DNA of 7,756 nucleotides from an uncultured Bacteroidota bacterium (GTDB lineage: Bacteria; Bacteroidota; Bacteroidia; Chitinophagales; Chitinophagaceae). Of the stretch, positions 1 through 6,723 are shown piece by piece; positions within the stretch are counted from its first letter, which is position 1, and each line of letters starts with the position of its first letter. The stretch spans positions 1-7,756 of the forward strand of contig CAMPKR010000113.1 in NCBI GenBank assembly GCA_946887345.1, given 5' to 3'. The notes beneath the pieces were generated by a model that saw only the letters and a program-made list of their open reading frames with translations, ran no database searches and was not told the DNA's origin. The position numbers and the translations under genes were made by a program.

Positions 1-19
1 GAAAGCAAGGAAGCAGGAC

Positions 20-1906
20 ATGGCAGACGCCCAAAATCAATATACCGAAGACAGTATCCGGTCTCTGGACTGGAGAGAGCACATCCGTCTTCGCCCGGGT
101 ATGTATATAGGCAAGCTGGGCGATGGCAGCAGCATGGATGATGGTATCTACATTCTGCTGAAGGAAGTAATAGATAATTGTATAGATGAGTACACCATGG
201 GCTTCGGCAAGAAGGTGGACCTGAGCATACATGATGGTTCGGTAACTATACGCGACTACGGCCGTGGTATACCCCTGGGTAAAGTTGTCGACGTAGTGAG
301 CAAAATAAACACCGGCGCTAAATACGACAGCAAGGCTTTCCAGAAATCGGTGGGATTGAACGGGGTGGGTACCAAGGCGGTAAATGCACTGAGCAGTTAC
401 TTTAAAGTAGAAGCCTATCGTGAAGGACGTGCCAAGGCAGCAGAATTCAGCAAGGGAGAATTGACCAAAGAACATAAGGAAGCGGCAAGCAGTGAACCTA
501 ACGGTACGATGGTCACTTTCGTACCCGATGATACAGTGTTCCGCAAATACCACTATATACATGAATATGTAGAGAACCAGCTCTGGAACTATTGCTTCCT
601 GAACGCGGGACTACAGATCATTTTCAATAAAAAGACGTTTGTATCGAAGAACGGCCTTCTTGATCTGCTCCAACGCAAGACCAATCCCGATAACCTGCGC
701 TACCCTATCGTTCACCTGAAAGGGGAAGATATAGAGGTAGCCATCACCCACACCGGCGACTATGGTGAAGACATCTATTCGTTCGTGAACGGGCAGCATA
801 CTACCCAGGGCGGCACCCACCAGGCTGCTTTCCGTGAGGCCTTCGTAAAGGTGATACGCGATTTCTTCAAAAAAGACTATGATGCTGCGGACGTTCGCCA
901 GAGCATCACCGCAGCTATATCGGTACGGGTACAGGAACCCGTGTTCGAGTCGCAGACAAAAACCAAGCTGGGATCGCAGGTAGTATATGAGGGTGGGCCG
1001 TCTATGAAATCATTCGTGCAGGAATTCCTATCGAGAGAACTGGATAACTACCTGCACAAAAACCCTGCAACTGCCGATGCGCTGAAAAAACGCATAGAAC
1101 AGAGCGAAAGGGAACGTAAGGAACTATCAGGCATCCGCAAGCTGGCCAATGAAAGGGCCAAAAAGGCGAACCTGCACAATAAAAAACTCCGCGACTGCCG
1201 CATTCACCTCAATGCTGAACCGCCTAACAAGGGAAAAGAGGAGTTTATACAGAAGCAACTTGAGTCCACCATCTTCATTACCGAGGGTGACTCAGCAAGT
1301 GGTTCTATCACCAAGAGCCGGAACGTGGAAAGCCAGGCAGTGTTCAGCCTGCGTGGTAAGCCGCTCAACTGCTACGGGCTTAGCAAAAAGGTGGTGTATG
1401 AGAATGAAGAGTTCAACCTGCTACAGCATGCCTTGAACATAGAAGAAGGATTGGACGGCCTGCGCTACAACAATATAGTGATCGCTACCGATGCCGACGT
1501 GGATGGTATGCACATACGCCTGCTGCTGATGACCTTCTTCCTGCAGTTCTTCCCCGACCTGGTGAAGAAAGAACACGTGCATATACTACAAACGCCTCTG
1601 TTCCGTGTACGTAACAAGCAAAAGACAATCTACTGCTATACCGATGAAGAACGCAGAAATGCGATAGCCGAATTGGGCACCAAACCTGAGATAACACGAT
1701 TCAAAGGATTGGGTGAGATCAGCCCGGAAGAATTCGCGCAGTTTATAGGCGAAGACATGAGAAAAGACCCTGTACTGCTGAGCCAGGATGCACAGATACA
1801 GAAGCTATTGGAATACTACATGGGTAAGAACACTCCACAGCGCCAGGTATTCATCATAGACAACCTGAAGGTGGAAAAAGATCTGGAAGAAGTATTGACA
1901 TCATAA
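20..1906 (+). CDS. parE: DNA topoisomerase IV subunit B (ParE)
   Basis: This is the ATPase subunit of type IIA topoisomerase IV, which with ParC decatenates and relaxes DNA in the cytoplasm. The 628-residue length suits a ParE rather than the longer proteobacterial GyrB. GHKL ATPase motifs are visible: EVIDN at 49-53 (Mg/ATP Asn), DYGRGIP at 79-85 and [14 protein letters not shown] at 112-125. The transducer domain has TTQGGTH at 261-267 and QTKTKLG at 312-318, whose lysines contact ATP phosphate in the family. The Toprim domain has EGDSASGS at 422-429, RGKPLN at 445-450 and DADVDG at 491-496, followed by KGLGE at 562-566. All key residues are intact. The ATG at 20 follows a purine-rich AAGGAA at 7-12, a plausible ribosome site. 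No parC follows; the next gene is convergent. GyrB is the alternative name, but length and the SASGS variant favour the ParE lineage of Bacteroidota. Confidence 0.95.
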   Translation: MADAQNQYTEDSIRSLDWREHIRLRPGMYIGKLGDGSSMDDGIYILLKEVIDNCIDEYTMGFGKKVDLSIHDGSVTIRDYGRGIPLGKVVDVVSKINTGAKYDSKAFQKSVGLNGVGTKAVNALSSYFKVEAYREGRAKAAEFSKGELTKEHKEAASSEPNGTMVTFVPDDTVFRKYHYIHEYVENQLWNYCFLNAGLQIIFNKKTFVSKNGLLDLLQRKTNPDNLRYPIVHLKGEDIEVAITHTGDYGEDIYSFVNGQHTTQGGTHQAAFREAFVKVIRDFFKKDYDAADVRQSITAAISVRVQEPVFESQTKTKLGSQVVYEGGPSMKSFVQEFLSRELDNYLHKNPATADALKKRIEQSERERKELSGIRKLANERAKKANLHNKKLRDCRIHLNAEPPNKGKEEFIQKQLESTIFITEGDSASGSITKSRNVESQAVFSLRGKPLNCYGLSKKVVYENEEFNLLQHALNIEEGLDGLRYNNIVIATDADVDGMHIRLLLMTFFLQFFPDLVKKEHVHILQTPLFRVRNKQKTIYCYTDEERRNAIAELGTKPEITRFKGLGEISPEEFAQFIGEDMRKDPVLLSQDAQIQKLLEYYMGKNTPQRQVFIIDNLKVEKDLEEVLTS

Positions 1907-1945
1907 GAGGTTAACCAGTGTCAGGCTGAATTCTAAAAGATCTTC

Positions 1946-1985
1946 CTCCTGCCGTGTCCCGACGCATGTCGGGGGCCGAGAGGAG
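1946..1985. repeat. Imperfect inverted repeat with CCCGAC/GTCGGG core
   Basis: CCCGAC at 1958-1963 pairs perfectly with GTCGGG at 1968-1973 across a GCAT loop. An outer arm, CTCCT at 1946-1950, pairs with AGGAG at 1981-1985, giving a two-tier stem with a 7/7 internal loop. It lies 40 bp past the parE stop. There is no U-tract, so it is more likely an intergenic repeat or a factor-dependent 3' structure than an intrinsic terminator. Confidence 0.5.
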
Positions 1986-1988
1986 ACA

Positions 1989-2013
1989 GACTTTGCAGCT
2001 TGTCTGCAACGTC
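1989..2013. repeat. Hairpin GAC-TTGCAG / CTGCAA-GTC
   Basis: TTGCAG at 1993-1998 pairs with CTGCAA at 2004-2009 over a 5-nt CTTGT loop. After one T/C mismatch the stem continues with GAC (1989-1991) and GTC (2011-2013), giving nine pairs. It directly follows the 1946-1985 structure, so the two probably form one composite repeat unit. Confidence 0.5.
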
Positions 2014-2123
2014 AGAGGAGGGTCGACAGCGAACGGGCTATTTAAGCTTCGTTACAAAAGCCAACCTGCCAGCCTGAGTTCTTTGAAAATGACAGCTGCA
2101 ATCACCTACCCTAAAAAAATATT

Positions 2124-2150
2124 GTCAGGCTGAGCGGAGTCGAAGCCTTG
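2124..2150. repeat. REP-like palindromic intergenic repeat
   Basis: The segment has the form CAGGCTGAG, a short GC-rich centre, then GTCGAAGCCT; AGGCT at 2127-2131 pairs with AGCCT at 2144-2148. From memory it resembles the CTGAGCGnAGTCGAAG-type palindromic repeats scattered in intergenic regions of many Bacteroidota genomes. The first ten bases, GTCAGGCTGA, recur exactly at 1920-1929, and a looser version (CCAGCCTGAGTTC) lies at 2069-2081. Copy number elsewhere in the genome cannot be judged here. Confidence 0.5.
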
Positions 2151-2169
2151 CTGAGAAGTTATTCTCAGC
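2150..2169. repeat. Perfect 8-bp hairpin with GTTA loop
   Basis: GCTGAGAA at 2150-2157 pairs without mismatch to TTCTCAGC at 2162-2169 over a four-base GTTA loop. It abuts the REP-like element and lies 81 bp downstream of the minus-strand lipoprotein stop. There is no T-run on either side, so a termination role is possible but not shown. Confidence 0.5.
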
Positions 2170-2249
2170 TGAGCAGGGCATCTAATTATGCTGCCGGCTT
2201 GCCCAAACACACTTGCTAAAGCCCCACTCCGCTGTTCGGCAAATCTTTT

Positions 2250-2477
2250 TTATTCAATTTCGCATTCCGCGACAGTGCCTCTGCTGATGAAATCCTGTTC
2301 CGTATCACTGCAACCACGCTCTGCATTTTTTTTTATGTTGACCCCGGAAACTTCAATAATCCCGCTTTCCTGCTTCTGGGTGGCCGGTGGAAACACGCAC
2401 ATGCATTTGTAGGTTCTCGTACAAGAGGAAAATACGCCTAAAAAAAGTACCAGCGCCACGGGATATAAGTTCTTCAT
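2250..2477 (-). CDS. Small cysteine-containing lipoprotein
   Basis: This 75-residue protein begins with a lipoprotein signal: Met-Lys-Asn, a hydrophobic stretch at about 5-16, then the lipobox FSSC with Cys19 as the predicted lipidated residue. The mature part is short and has a YKCMC motif (Cys25, Cys27), then Cys56 in ERGCS and Cys72 in AECEI. From memory this spacing (CxC near the start, further Cys in the second half) resembles a common class of tiny Bacteroidota lipoproteins of unknown role, in which the four Cys could form two disulfides. The predicted place is the cell envelope. It is divergent from the propeller gene and convergent with parE. A TATCTTTG box 14 bp before the start supports expression as a single gene. 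No function can be named. Confidence 0.7.
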   Translation of the reverse strand: MKNLYPVALVLFLGVFSSCTRTYKCMCVFPPATQKQESGIIEVSGVNIKKNAERGCSDTEQDFISRGTVAECEIE

Positions 2478-2491
2478 TAGTATGTTTTGGC

Positions 2492-2499
2492 CAAAGATA
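2492..2499 (-). promoter_or_regulatory. Bacteroidota-type -7 box (TATCTTTG) for the small lipoprotein
   Basis: On the minus strand TATCTTTG fits the Bacteroidota primary-sigma consensus TAnnTTTG exactly. A TTTA lies 21 bases upstream of it, a weak candidate for the -33 TTTG element. The box ends 14 bases before the ATG at 2477, which predicts a very short leader. No comparable element is clear for the divergent plus-strand gene at 2624. Confidence 0.45.
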
Positions 2500-2623
2500 A
2501 CAACCGGGAAACACTCGTTGTAAACAAGATATTAACAAGTAGAGGGCATTAACATTTATCAAGGCATCGGCACGGGGTTATCCGCTATTTTTTAACTTAT
2601 TTTACGGTGTCATACAGAGGCCC

Positions 2624-4099
2624 ATGAAATTCCTTCGCTATATAGCAATAATTATATCATTGCCTTATGCACTTTTTGCCCAGCAGAGCGGCTCGGTATT
2701 GCCGGCACTGGTAGGCGAACTGGCAACTTACGTACCCACATCAACGCCGGTCAACGGGCAGAAATATGTTTTCCCCGGGGACATCTATAGCTATTATACA
2801 GATGCCGCGAAAAATGAGATAATAGTGGTGGTGAAGAAAGAGAAAGAAATAAACATAGGTTCAGTAGCGGAGATTTATGTTTTTGACATGAGCAAAGCCC
2901 TGGTGAAGTGGAGCACATCGCTGAACAGCATGAATGTATATGTAACAAACAGGTATATCCTGAGCTCTGAAGGGAATAACACACGTTGTTACGACCGCGC
3001 CAGCGGCAAGCAGCTCTGGAAGAAGACCGATGCCAACATTACTTACATAGACGAACAAAAAGGCCTGGTACTGACCGACTATATCCGAGCGCTGGATCTG
3101 CAAAGTGGAAAGGTACGCTGGCAGAAGTATATGCCGGCCCGCTATAAATGGGAAGATATAAAAGTGGTGGACGACTCCTCAGTAATAGTGGCCAGCGGTG
3201 GACTGTACAGGATCAACCTATATACCGGAAAAGGCTGGAATACTAATGAAATAACAGGAAAGGATGAATTTGAAATACCCTCAGCTATAGGTATCGTTCC
3301 CGGCAGTACTACGTTCCCTGTGCAGCACGTTAAAGAAATAAACAGCCAGGTGCCACCCGATCGCGGCACCACATCGAACATCGTGACAGATGAACACGAA
3401 GTCTACATAGCTACCAATAAACGTTTGCTTTCAGTCAGCAAGGCCGACGGCACACTAAGGTGGATTACTGACCTGCCCTGGAGCACCGGGATATCATCGC
3501 TATATACCGACGGCGACCAACTCCACCTGGTGGCACATGGCAAGATTGCTGACCGTTCAGGAACAGAAAAAAAGTATGGCAAGGCCTATATAGCCACCTA
3601 TTCGCGGAAGGATGGAAATAAACTCGCAGTGGAAGACCTCGGAGCTGACGGCGCAGTAAACCAGGTCATGGCAAAACCCGGAGGAGATAAATTCCTGTTG
3701 CTTTTTGACAAGGCTATTTACGCATGGAAGGAAAGCAAAAAAGGACGCTTCAGCCTGGGAGATGACACTACTACTTATCGTGGATTGGCTGATGAAGACC
3801 TTTTTTGCCAGTCCTTGCGCGATAACTACAAAGATGGTTTGTACCTCGTTTCATCACGGAACAAGCTTTCTTATTTCGACTGGTCGCCGACACTAACGCA
3901 TTTTTCTGCAGCGGACGCGATGGTTTGTAAAACCTATGGCAACTATACCGTTCAATACAATGGAGCCAACTCTGTAGTAAGGGCGAACGAAGAAATAATA
4001 AAGACGCCGAAAACCAACATGGGCTTTGTGCATAACGACAAGCTATACATCCTGGCCGGTCAAAGCCTTTCTGTAATACCCATTGCCGTACCTAAATGA
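2624..4099 (+). CDS. Secreted PQQ-like beta-propeller repeat protein
   Basis: A 491-residue protein with an N-terminal signal peptide (hydrophobic 5-18, likely cleavage after LFA before QQ at 19/20), so it is periplasmic or exported. The body contains several degenerate PQQ/pyrrolo-quinoline-like propeller blades, recognised by a hydrophobic strand, a D/SGK turn and then Trp: DMSKALVKW at 88-96, CYDRASGKQLW at 122-132, ALDLQSGKVRW at 156-166, INLYTGKGW at 197-205 and SVSKADGTLRW at 270-280. Further strands follow to the C-terminus. This fold is shared by BamB and quinoprotein dehydrogenases. There is no lipobox, arguing against BamB, and I recognise no haem or dehydrogenase motif, so a binding or scaffold role is the safer inference. 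Its stop overlaps the next start by four bases, so it is co-translated with the S41-like protein. A weak AGAGG precedes the ATG. Start choice is supported by the immediate signal peptide. Confidence 0.8.
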   Translation: MKFLRYIAIIISLPYALFAQQSGSVLPALVGELATYVPTSTPVNGQKYVFPGDIYSYYTDAAKNEIIVVVKKEKEINIGSVAEIYVFDMSKALVKWSTSLNSMNVYVTNRYILSSEGNNTRCYDRASGKQLWKKTDANITYIDEQKGLVLTDYIRALDLQSGKVRWQKYMPARYKWEDIKVVDDSSVIVASGGLYRINLYTGKGWNTNEITGKDEFEIPSAIGIVPGSTTFPVQHVKEINSQVPPDRGTTSNIVTDEHEVYIATNKRLLSVSKADGTLRWITDLPWSTGISSLYTDGDQLHLVAHGKIADRSGTEKKYGKAYIATYSRKDGNKLAVEDLGADGAVNQVMAKPGGDKFLLLFDKAIYAWKESKKGRFSLGDDTTTYRGLADEDLFCQSLRDNYKDGLYLVSSRNKLSYFDWSPTLTHFSAADAMVCKTYGNYTVQYNGANSVVRANEEIIKTPKTNMGFVHNDKLYILAGQSLSVIPIAVPK

Positions 4100-5547
4100 T
4101 AATGATGAGGCGTAGTATCTATTGTACTTTACTGGTTTTAGTGTTTACCTGTTCATTGAAAGCGCAGGAAATAGTAAATCCTTCCTTCAGCATTTTGGAT
4201 TCATCTGCGGGAATTGTTGCAAAAGGCTGGACAAAAACCACCAACCGCATATTTTACGATACTATCAATGCACATACTGCGCCGGGCTGCATCTACATTT
4301 ACAACAACGATTATTTTGAAAGTGTCTGCAAACAGGTTATCCCGTTCAGGCCGGGTAAATACAAGAAGTTTAAACTGAAGCTGTTTATACGGACCGAAAG
4401 CCGCAAGGGCTATGCAGGGGCTTATGTAAAAGGAATGGATAATGCCGGGCACATGATTTACAAAAATGCCATGCCCGACGGAAAAATAACGGGTAAAAAA
4501 CGCTGGCAGCTTTACGAGGTAGAATTCTATGTAACGGCAGACGTGACCCAACTGGAACTAGGCTTTTACTTTTACGACAAAGGCAAGGCCTGGTTTGATG
4601 ATATAAGCATCGAGGCCCTGCCGGATAGCCCGCAGAAGCCTGCATCAAAGGTGGCGAAGAAGTACCTCGGGGAGGTTTGCAAAATAATAGATAAGCAGGG
4701 ATGGTATCGGGATTCAGTGGACCTGGACCAGGCCTATAAAAATGCACTGGAGCTGATACCCGACGCTAAAACTACGAGTGACTGCTACGAGGGCGTAGCC
4801 TACATTATGGACAGGCTGGGTGATAAACAGGGCAAGTTCTACGACCCTGCAACAGCAAAAAACTGGCTGAAAGAAGAGAAAATAAATGATGAACGGCCAC
4901 TCTACCCTGCCGTGAGGATGCAGGATAGCTACTACGTGCATATTAATCTACCCGGCGTAACAGCTATGAGCAAAACTGTGCTCACCAAATATGCAGATAC
5001 CCTGCATCAGCAACTGGCAGCGCTGGACCAAAAAAGTATTAAAGGCTGGATTCTTGACCTGCGCGAAAATGTCGGCGGAAACGCCACGGCTATGCTCGCA
5101 GCGGTAGGGCCGCTATTAGAGATAGAAGTTTGCGGAAAGTATATAAGAAGAAAAGAAACAGTTGACTGGAAGTACAAAGATGGAAAAGCGAAAATAGACA
5201 CTACTGTTATAAAGGTGAACATGCCTTATGTAGCTCCGAAACCGGAATTACCGCTAACCATACTCACCAGTGACGGAACCTACGGAGCAGGTGAGCTGGT
5301 ATTTGTGGCTTTGAAGAACAGGGAAAAGACTAAGTCATTCGGAGAGAGAACAGCAGGTGCTACTTACAATGAAAAAAGGATCACGCTCTCCGACGGGGCG
5401 ATGCTGTTCTTCACAGCAGGCATCATGTCCGACACCAAAGGGCAGCGCTACGATGGAAGGATATCACCGGATTCTCACATCCGCCTGATCTATAAAGAAG
5501 ACGTTTGCCTTATAAAGGCCCTGAAATGGCTGAAGGAGCAACCTTAA
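4096..5547 (+). CDS. Secreted CBM-like plus S41 peptidase-fold protein, probably inactive
   Basis: A 483-residue protein with a signal peptide (cleavage probably after SLKA, before QEI at 24). Residues about 25-175 look like a galactose-binding/CBM4_9-type jelly roll: it begins NPSFSI, contains a GWTKT segment and ends with the typical WFDDISIEAL (167-175). Residues about 185-483 follow the tricorn-like branch of peptidase S41: a helical part with LGDKQGKF (241-248), GWILDLRENVGGN (317-329), then ILTSDGTYGAGE (389-400) and FGERTAGA (415-422). In active relatives the first motif is LGDxHS and the last carries TASSGE. Here the His is Gln245 and the nucleophile Ser position is Gly397, so proteolysis is unlikely. 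ATG 4096 overlaps the preceding stop as ATGA, implying translational coupling; in-frame ATGs at 4102 and 4105 are alternative starts. I infer a substrate- or peptidoglycan-binding role, unproven. Confidence 0.85.
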   Translation: MIMMRRSIYCTLLVLVFTCSLKAQEIVNPSFSILDSSAGIVAKGWTKTTNRIFYDTINAHTAPGCIYIYNNDYFESVCKQVIPFRPGKYKKFKLKLFIRTESRKGYAGAYVKGMDNAGHMIYKNAMPDGKITGKKRWQLYEVEFYVTADVTQLELGFYFYDKGKAWFDDISIEALPDSPQKPASKVAKKYLGEVCKIIDKQGWYRDSVDLDQAYKNALELIPDAKTTSDCYEGVAYIMDRLGDKQGKFYDPATAKNWLKEEKINDERPLYPAVRMQDSYYVHINLPGVTAMSKTVLTKYADTLHQQLAALDQKSIKGWILDLRENVGGNATAMLAAVGPLLEIEVCGKYIRRKETVDWKYKDGKAKIDTTVIKVNMPYVAPKPELPLTILTSDGTYGAGELVFVALKNREKTKSFGERTAGATYNEKRITLSDGAMLFFTAGIMSDTKGQRYDGRISPDSHIRLIYKEDVCLIKALKWLKEQP

Positions 5548-5592
5548 CGCGGAGACGATGGCCTGCGATGATCGTTCCCCATTACGCAACTG

Positions 5593-5670
5593 GCGCAGGT
5601 GTTCCGAAGGCCACCTGTGCCCACCGGGGAAACCGGTCTCCTGACCGGCCTGTTCCTGCCTTAGCAGGAA
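5593..5670. repeat. Cluster of three tandem GC-rich hairpins
   Basis: Three stems follow one another in the convergent gap 5548-5776, which holds no credible gene. First, GCGCAGGTG at 5593-5601 pairs with CACCTGTGC at 5612-5620 (nine pairs, one G-U, 10-nt loop). Second, CCGGTC at 5633-5638 pairs perfectly with GACCGG at 5643-5648 over TCCT. Third, TTCCTGC at 5653-5659 pairs perfectly with GCAGGAA at 5664-5670 over CTTA. No T-run follows on either strand. The base composition is clearly richer in G and C than the flanking genes. It may be an intergenic repeat or a structured 3' end shared by both converging genes. Confidence 0.55.
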
Positions 5671-5776
5671 GCCTGCAGCGACAGGGCCGCTTGCGCAAAA
5701 CAGTCCGATTCCGCGCTCAGGAGCCAACGCCTTCACACCCCATCGCACAATCACCCGAAAAAACTAATAAGCACAG

Positions 5777-6436
5777 TCAGTTCAAAGCACGAAGCATTTT
5801 CTGCATCAGCACCCTGTGGTCCGCCTGGCCGCTGGTATCTGCTTTGTAAATAGTTTTATAGAAATAAACTCCCCGGGAATTATAGCTCCATAAGTCGATA
5901 TTGCCATTTGTTTCGAATCTCACTTTGGGAATACCGGCTACGCTGTCCTTTACCGATAAAAGAAAACCGCTTTCGCTGTATAGCTTATCTAAGATTTCAA
6001 CACTATCCTCATCAAACCTGATAAACAGCAGCAGTTCGCCGGTCAGATTGTAGGGCAGGTTGTATAGTAACAGGTTCGGACTGGCTATATATAGATCGCT
6101 GCTTTCTTCAACATTGTTGCCATGCCTGATATACATCCGGGGTATGCTGTCCTCCGCCCAGAAGCTATACGCCAGATTAAGCGTATCGGCCTTTCCGTCT
6201 ATATCAAACCAGATCGGAAATATCGAAACATCGCTCCTTGTCGAGACCGGTCTGAAGTATATCTGTATATGATGATGGCCATAAATGGTATCAACCAGGT
6301 GAACGGCCGAACTATCGTTTATAACCCGGCTATCCGCTCTTGTAACTGCCTGCTCGTCTGCACCGCTTTCCCCGCAGCTACAAAGCGCGGAAAAAATGAA
6401 CCGAATAGATATAGTAATACATGCTCTTTGCCGCAT
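5777..6436 (-). CDS. Lipoprotein of unknown function with a sorting-domain-like C-terminus
   Basis: A 219-residue protein not assigned to any family by eye. The N-terminus has Arg residues, a hydrophobic stretch and the lipobox ALCSC, with Cys21 as the likely lipidated residue, followed by a Gly/Ser/Glu-rich linker (22-40). The mature part appears beta-rich, with alternating hydrophobic residues, an HHH at 54-56 and WFDIDGKADTLNL at 76-88. The last third (about 145-197) reads like a C-terminal type IX secretion sorting domain: SVEILDKLYSESG resembles the usual strand-turn opening, and RGVYFYK at 188-194 resembles the closing G-hydrophobic-Y-hydrophobic-Y/K signature. A 25-residue tail after it is atypical. 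Start: the ATG at 6436 directly precedes the signal sequence; no Shine-Dalgarno is visible, and a TATAAT-like box lies at 6505-6510 on this strand. It converges with the S41-like gene. Confidence 0.7.
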   Translation of the reverse strand: MRQRACITISIRFIFSALCSCGESGADEQAVTRADSRVINDSSAVHLVDTIYGHHHIQIYFRPVSTRSDVSIFPIWFDIDGKADTLNLAYSFWAEDSIPRMYIRHGNNVEESSDLYIASPNLLLYNLPYNLTGELLLFIRFDEDSVEILDKLYSESGFLLSVKDSVAGIPKVRFETNGNIDLWSYNSRGVYFYKTIYKADTSGQADHRVLMQKMLRALN

Positions 6437-6616
6437 ATGGAAAAATACTATTTTTCTGATCTGCCATTAACCGTTTTGTCATTTTGGGCGATTTTCTTCA
6501 AATAATTATAGCAAAAAGTTATGCACAAAGCCCTTCAACTCTGATCGCCAACCAGCCGGTTTTCGTAACTTTACCACGCAGTCAGGCCGTATATCTGGCT
6601 CAGCATTATAGCAGTT

Positions 6617-6642
6617 TTTTGACTCGCAGCTGCCAGTCAAAA
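6617..6642. promoter_or_regulatory. 26-bp near-perfect dyad, operator-like
   Basis: TTTTGACT (6617-6624) mirrors AGTCAAAA (6635-6642), and the palindrome GCAGCTGC (6626-6633) sits between them. Twelve of thirteen base pairs match; only the C/C at 6625 and 6634 breaks symmetry. T-rich sequence precedes and A-rich sequence follows the GC part on both strands, the reverse of an intrinsic terminator, so a dimeric regulator site or a cruciform is the better reading. It lies about 180 bp upstream of the lipoprotein start at 6436. Confidence 0.4.
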
Positions 6643-6723
6643 TATACCGCAGCAATCCTTCAATTAAGCGCTGCAAACAATTGGAAATGAATCATTAATA
6701 ACACAAACAAACGAAAACCAACT

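Larger units (their letters stand above)
1907..2249. other. Non-coding convergent junction with hairpins and repeat remnants
   Basis: These 343 bases lie between the 3' ends of parE and the small minus-strand lipoprotein. I see no credible gene on either strand. The stretch instead holds a chain of inverted repeats (1946-1985, 1989-2013, 2124-2150, 2150-2169) and related CAG(G/C)CTGA cores near 1922, 2070 and 2126. None of the hairpins is followed by a clear T-run, so no classic intrinsic terminator can be assigned for either gene. The pattern fits accumulated REP-type intergenic repeats, some of which may still stop transcription or protect 3' ends. Confidence 0.6.

Noticed and set aside
2624..4099. 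BamB or a quinoprotein dehydrogenase
   Set aside because: There is no lipobox as expected for BamB, and no recognised PQQ-dehydrogenase or cytochrome c haem motif; only the propeller repeat pattern is supported.
4201..4941. Long minus-strand open frames inside the S41-like gene
   Set aside because: They are antisense shadows of a gene with clear domain structure; their translations are rich in Cys, Pro and Arg without family features.
5505..5547. Frameshift at the end of the S41-like gene
   Set aside because: An overlapping plus-strand frame continues past the stop, but the S41-like protein ends naturally after its last helix (KALKWLKEQP), so no frameshift is needed.
5593..5670. Intrinsic terminator for the propeller/S41 operon
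   Set aside because: The stems are strong but no T-run follows on either strand; the only six-base run (5758-5763) lacks an adjacent stem.
5464..5849. Open frames on both strands across the S41 gene end and the hairpin cluster
   Set aside because: They owe their length to GC-rich repeat sequence, show no coherent domain or signal peptide, and overlap well-supported genes in other frames.
6060..6690. Plus-strand open frames opposite and beyond the unknown lipoprotein gene
   Set aside because: The lipobox and beta-rich pattern support the minus-strand reading; the plus-strand translations look random and have no plausible start context.
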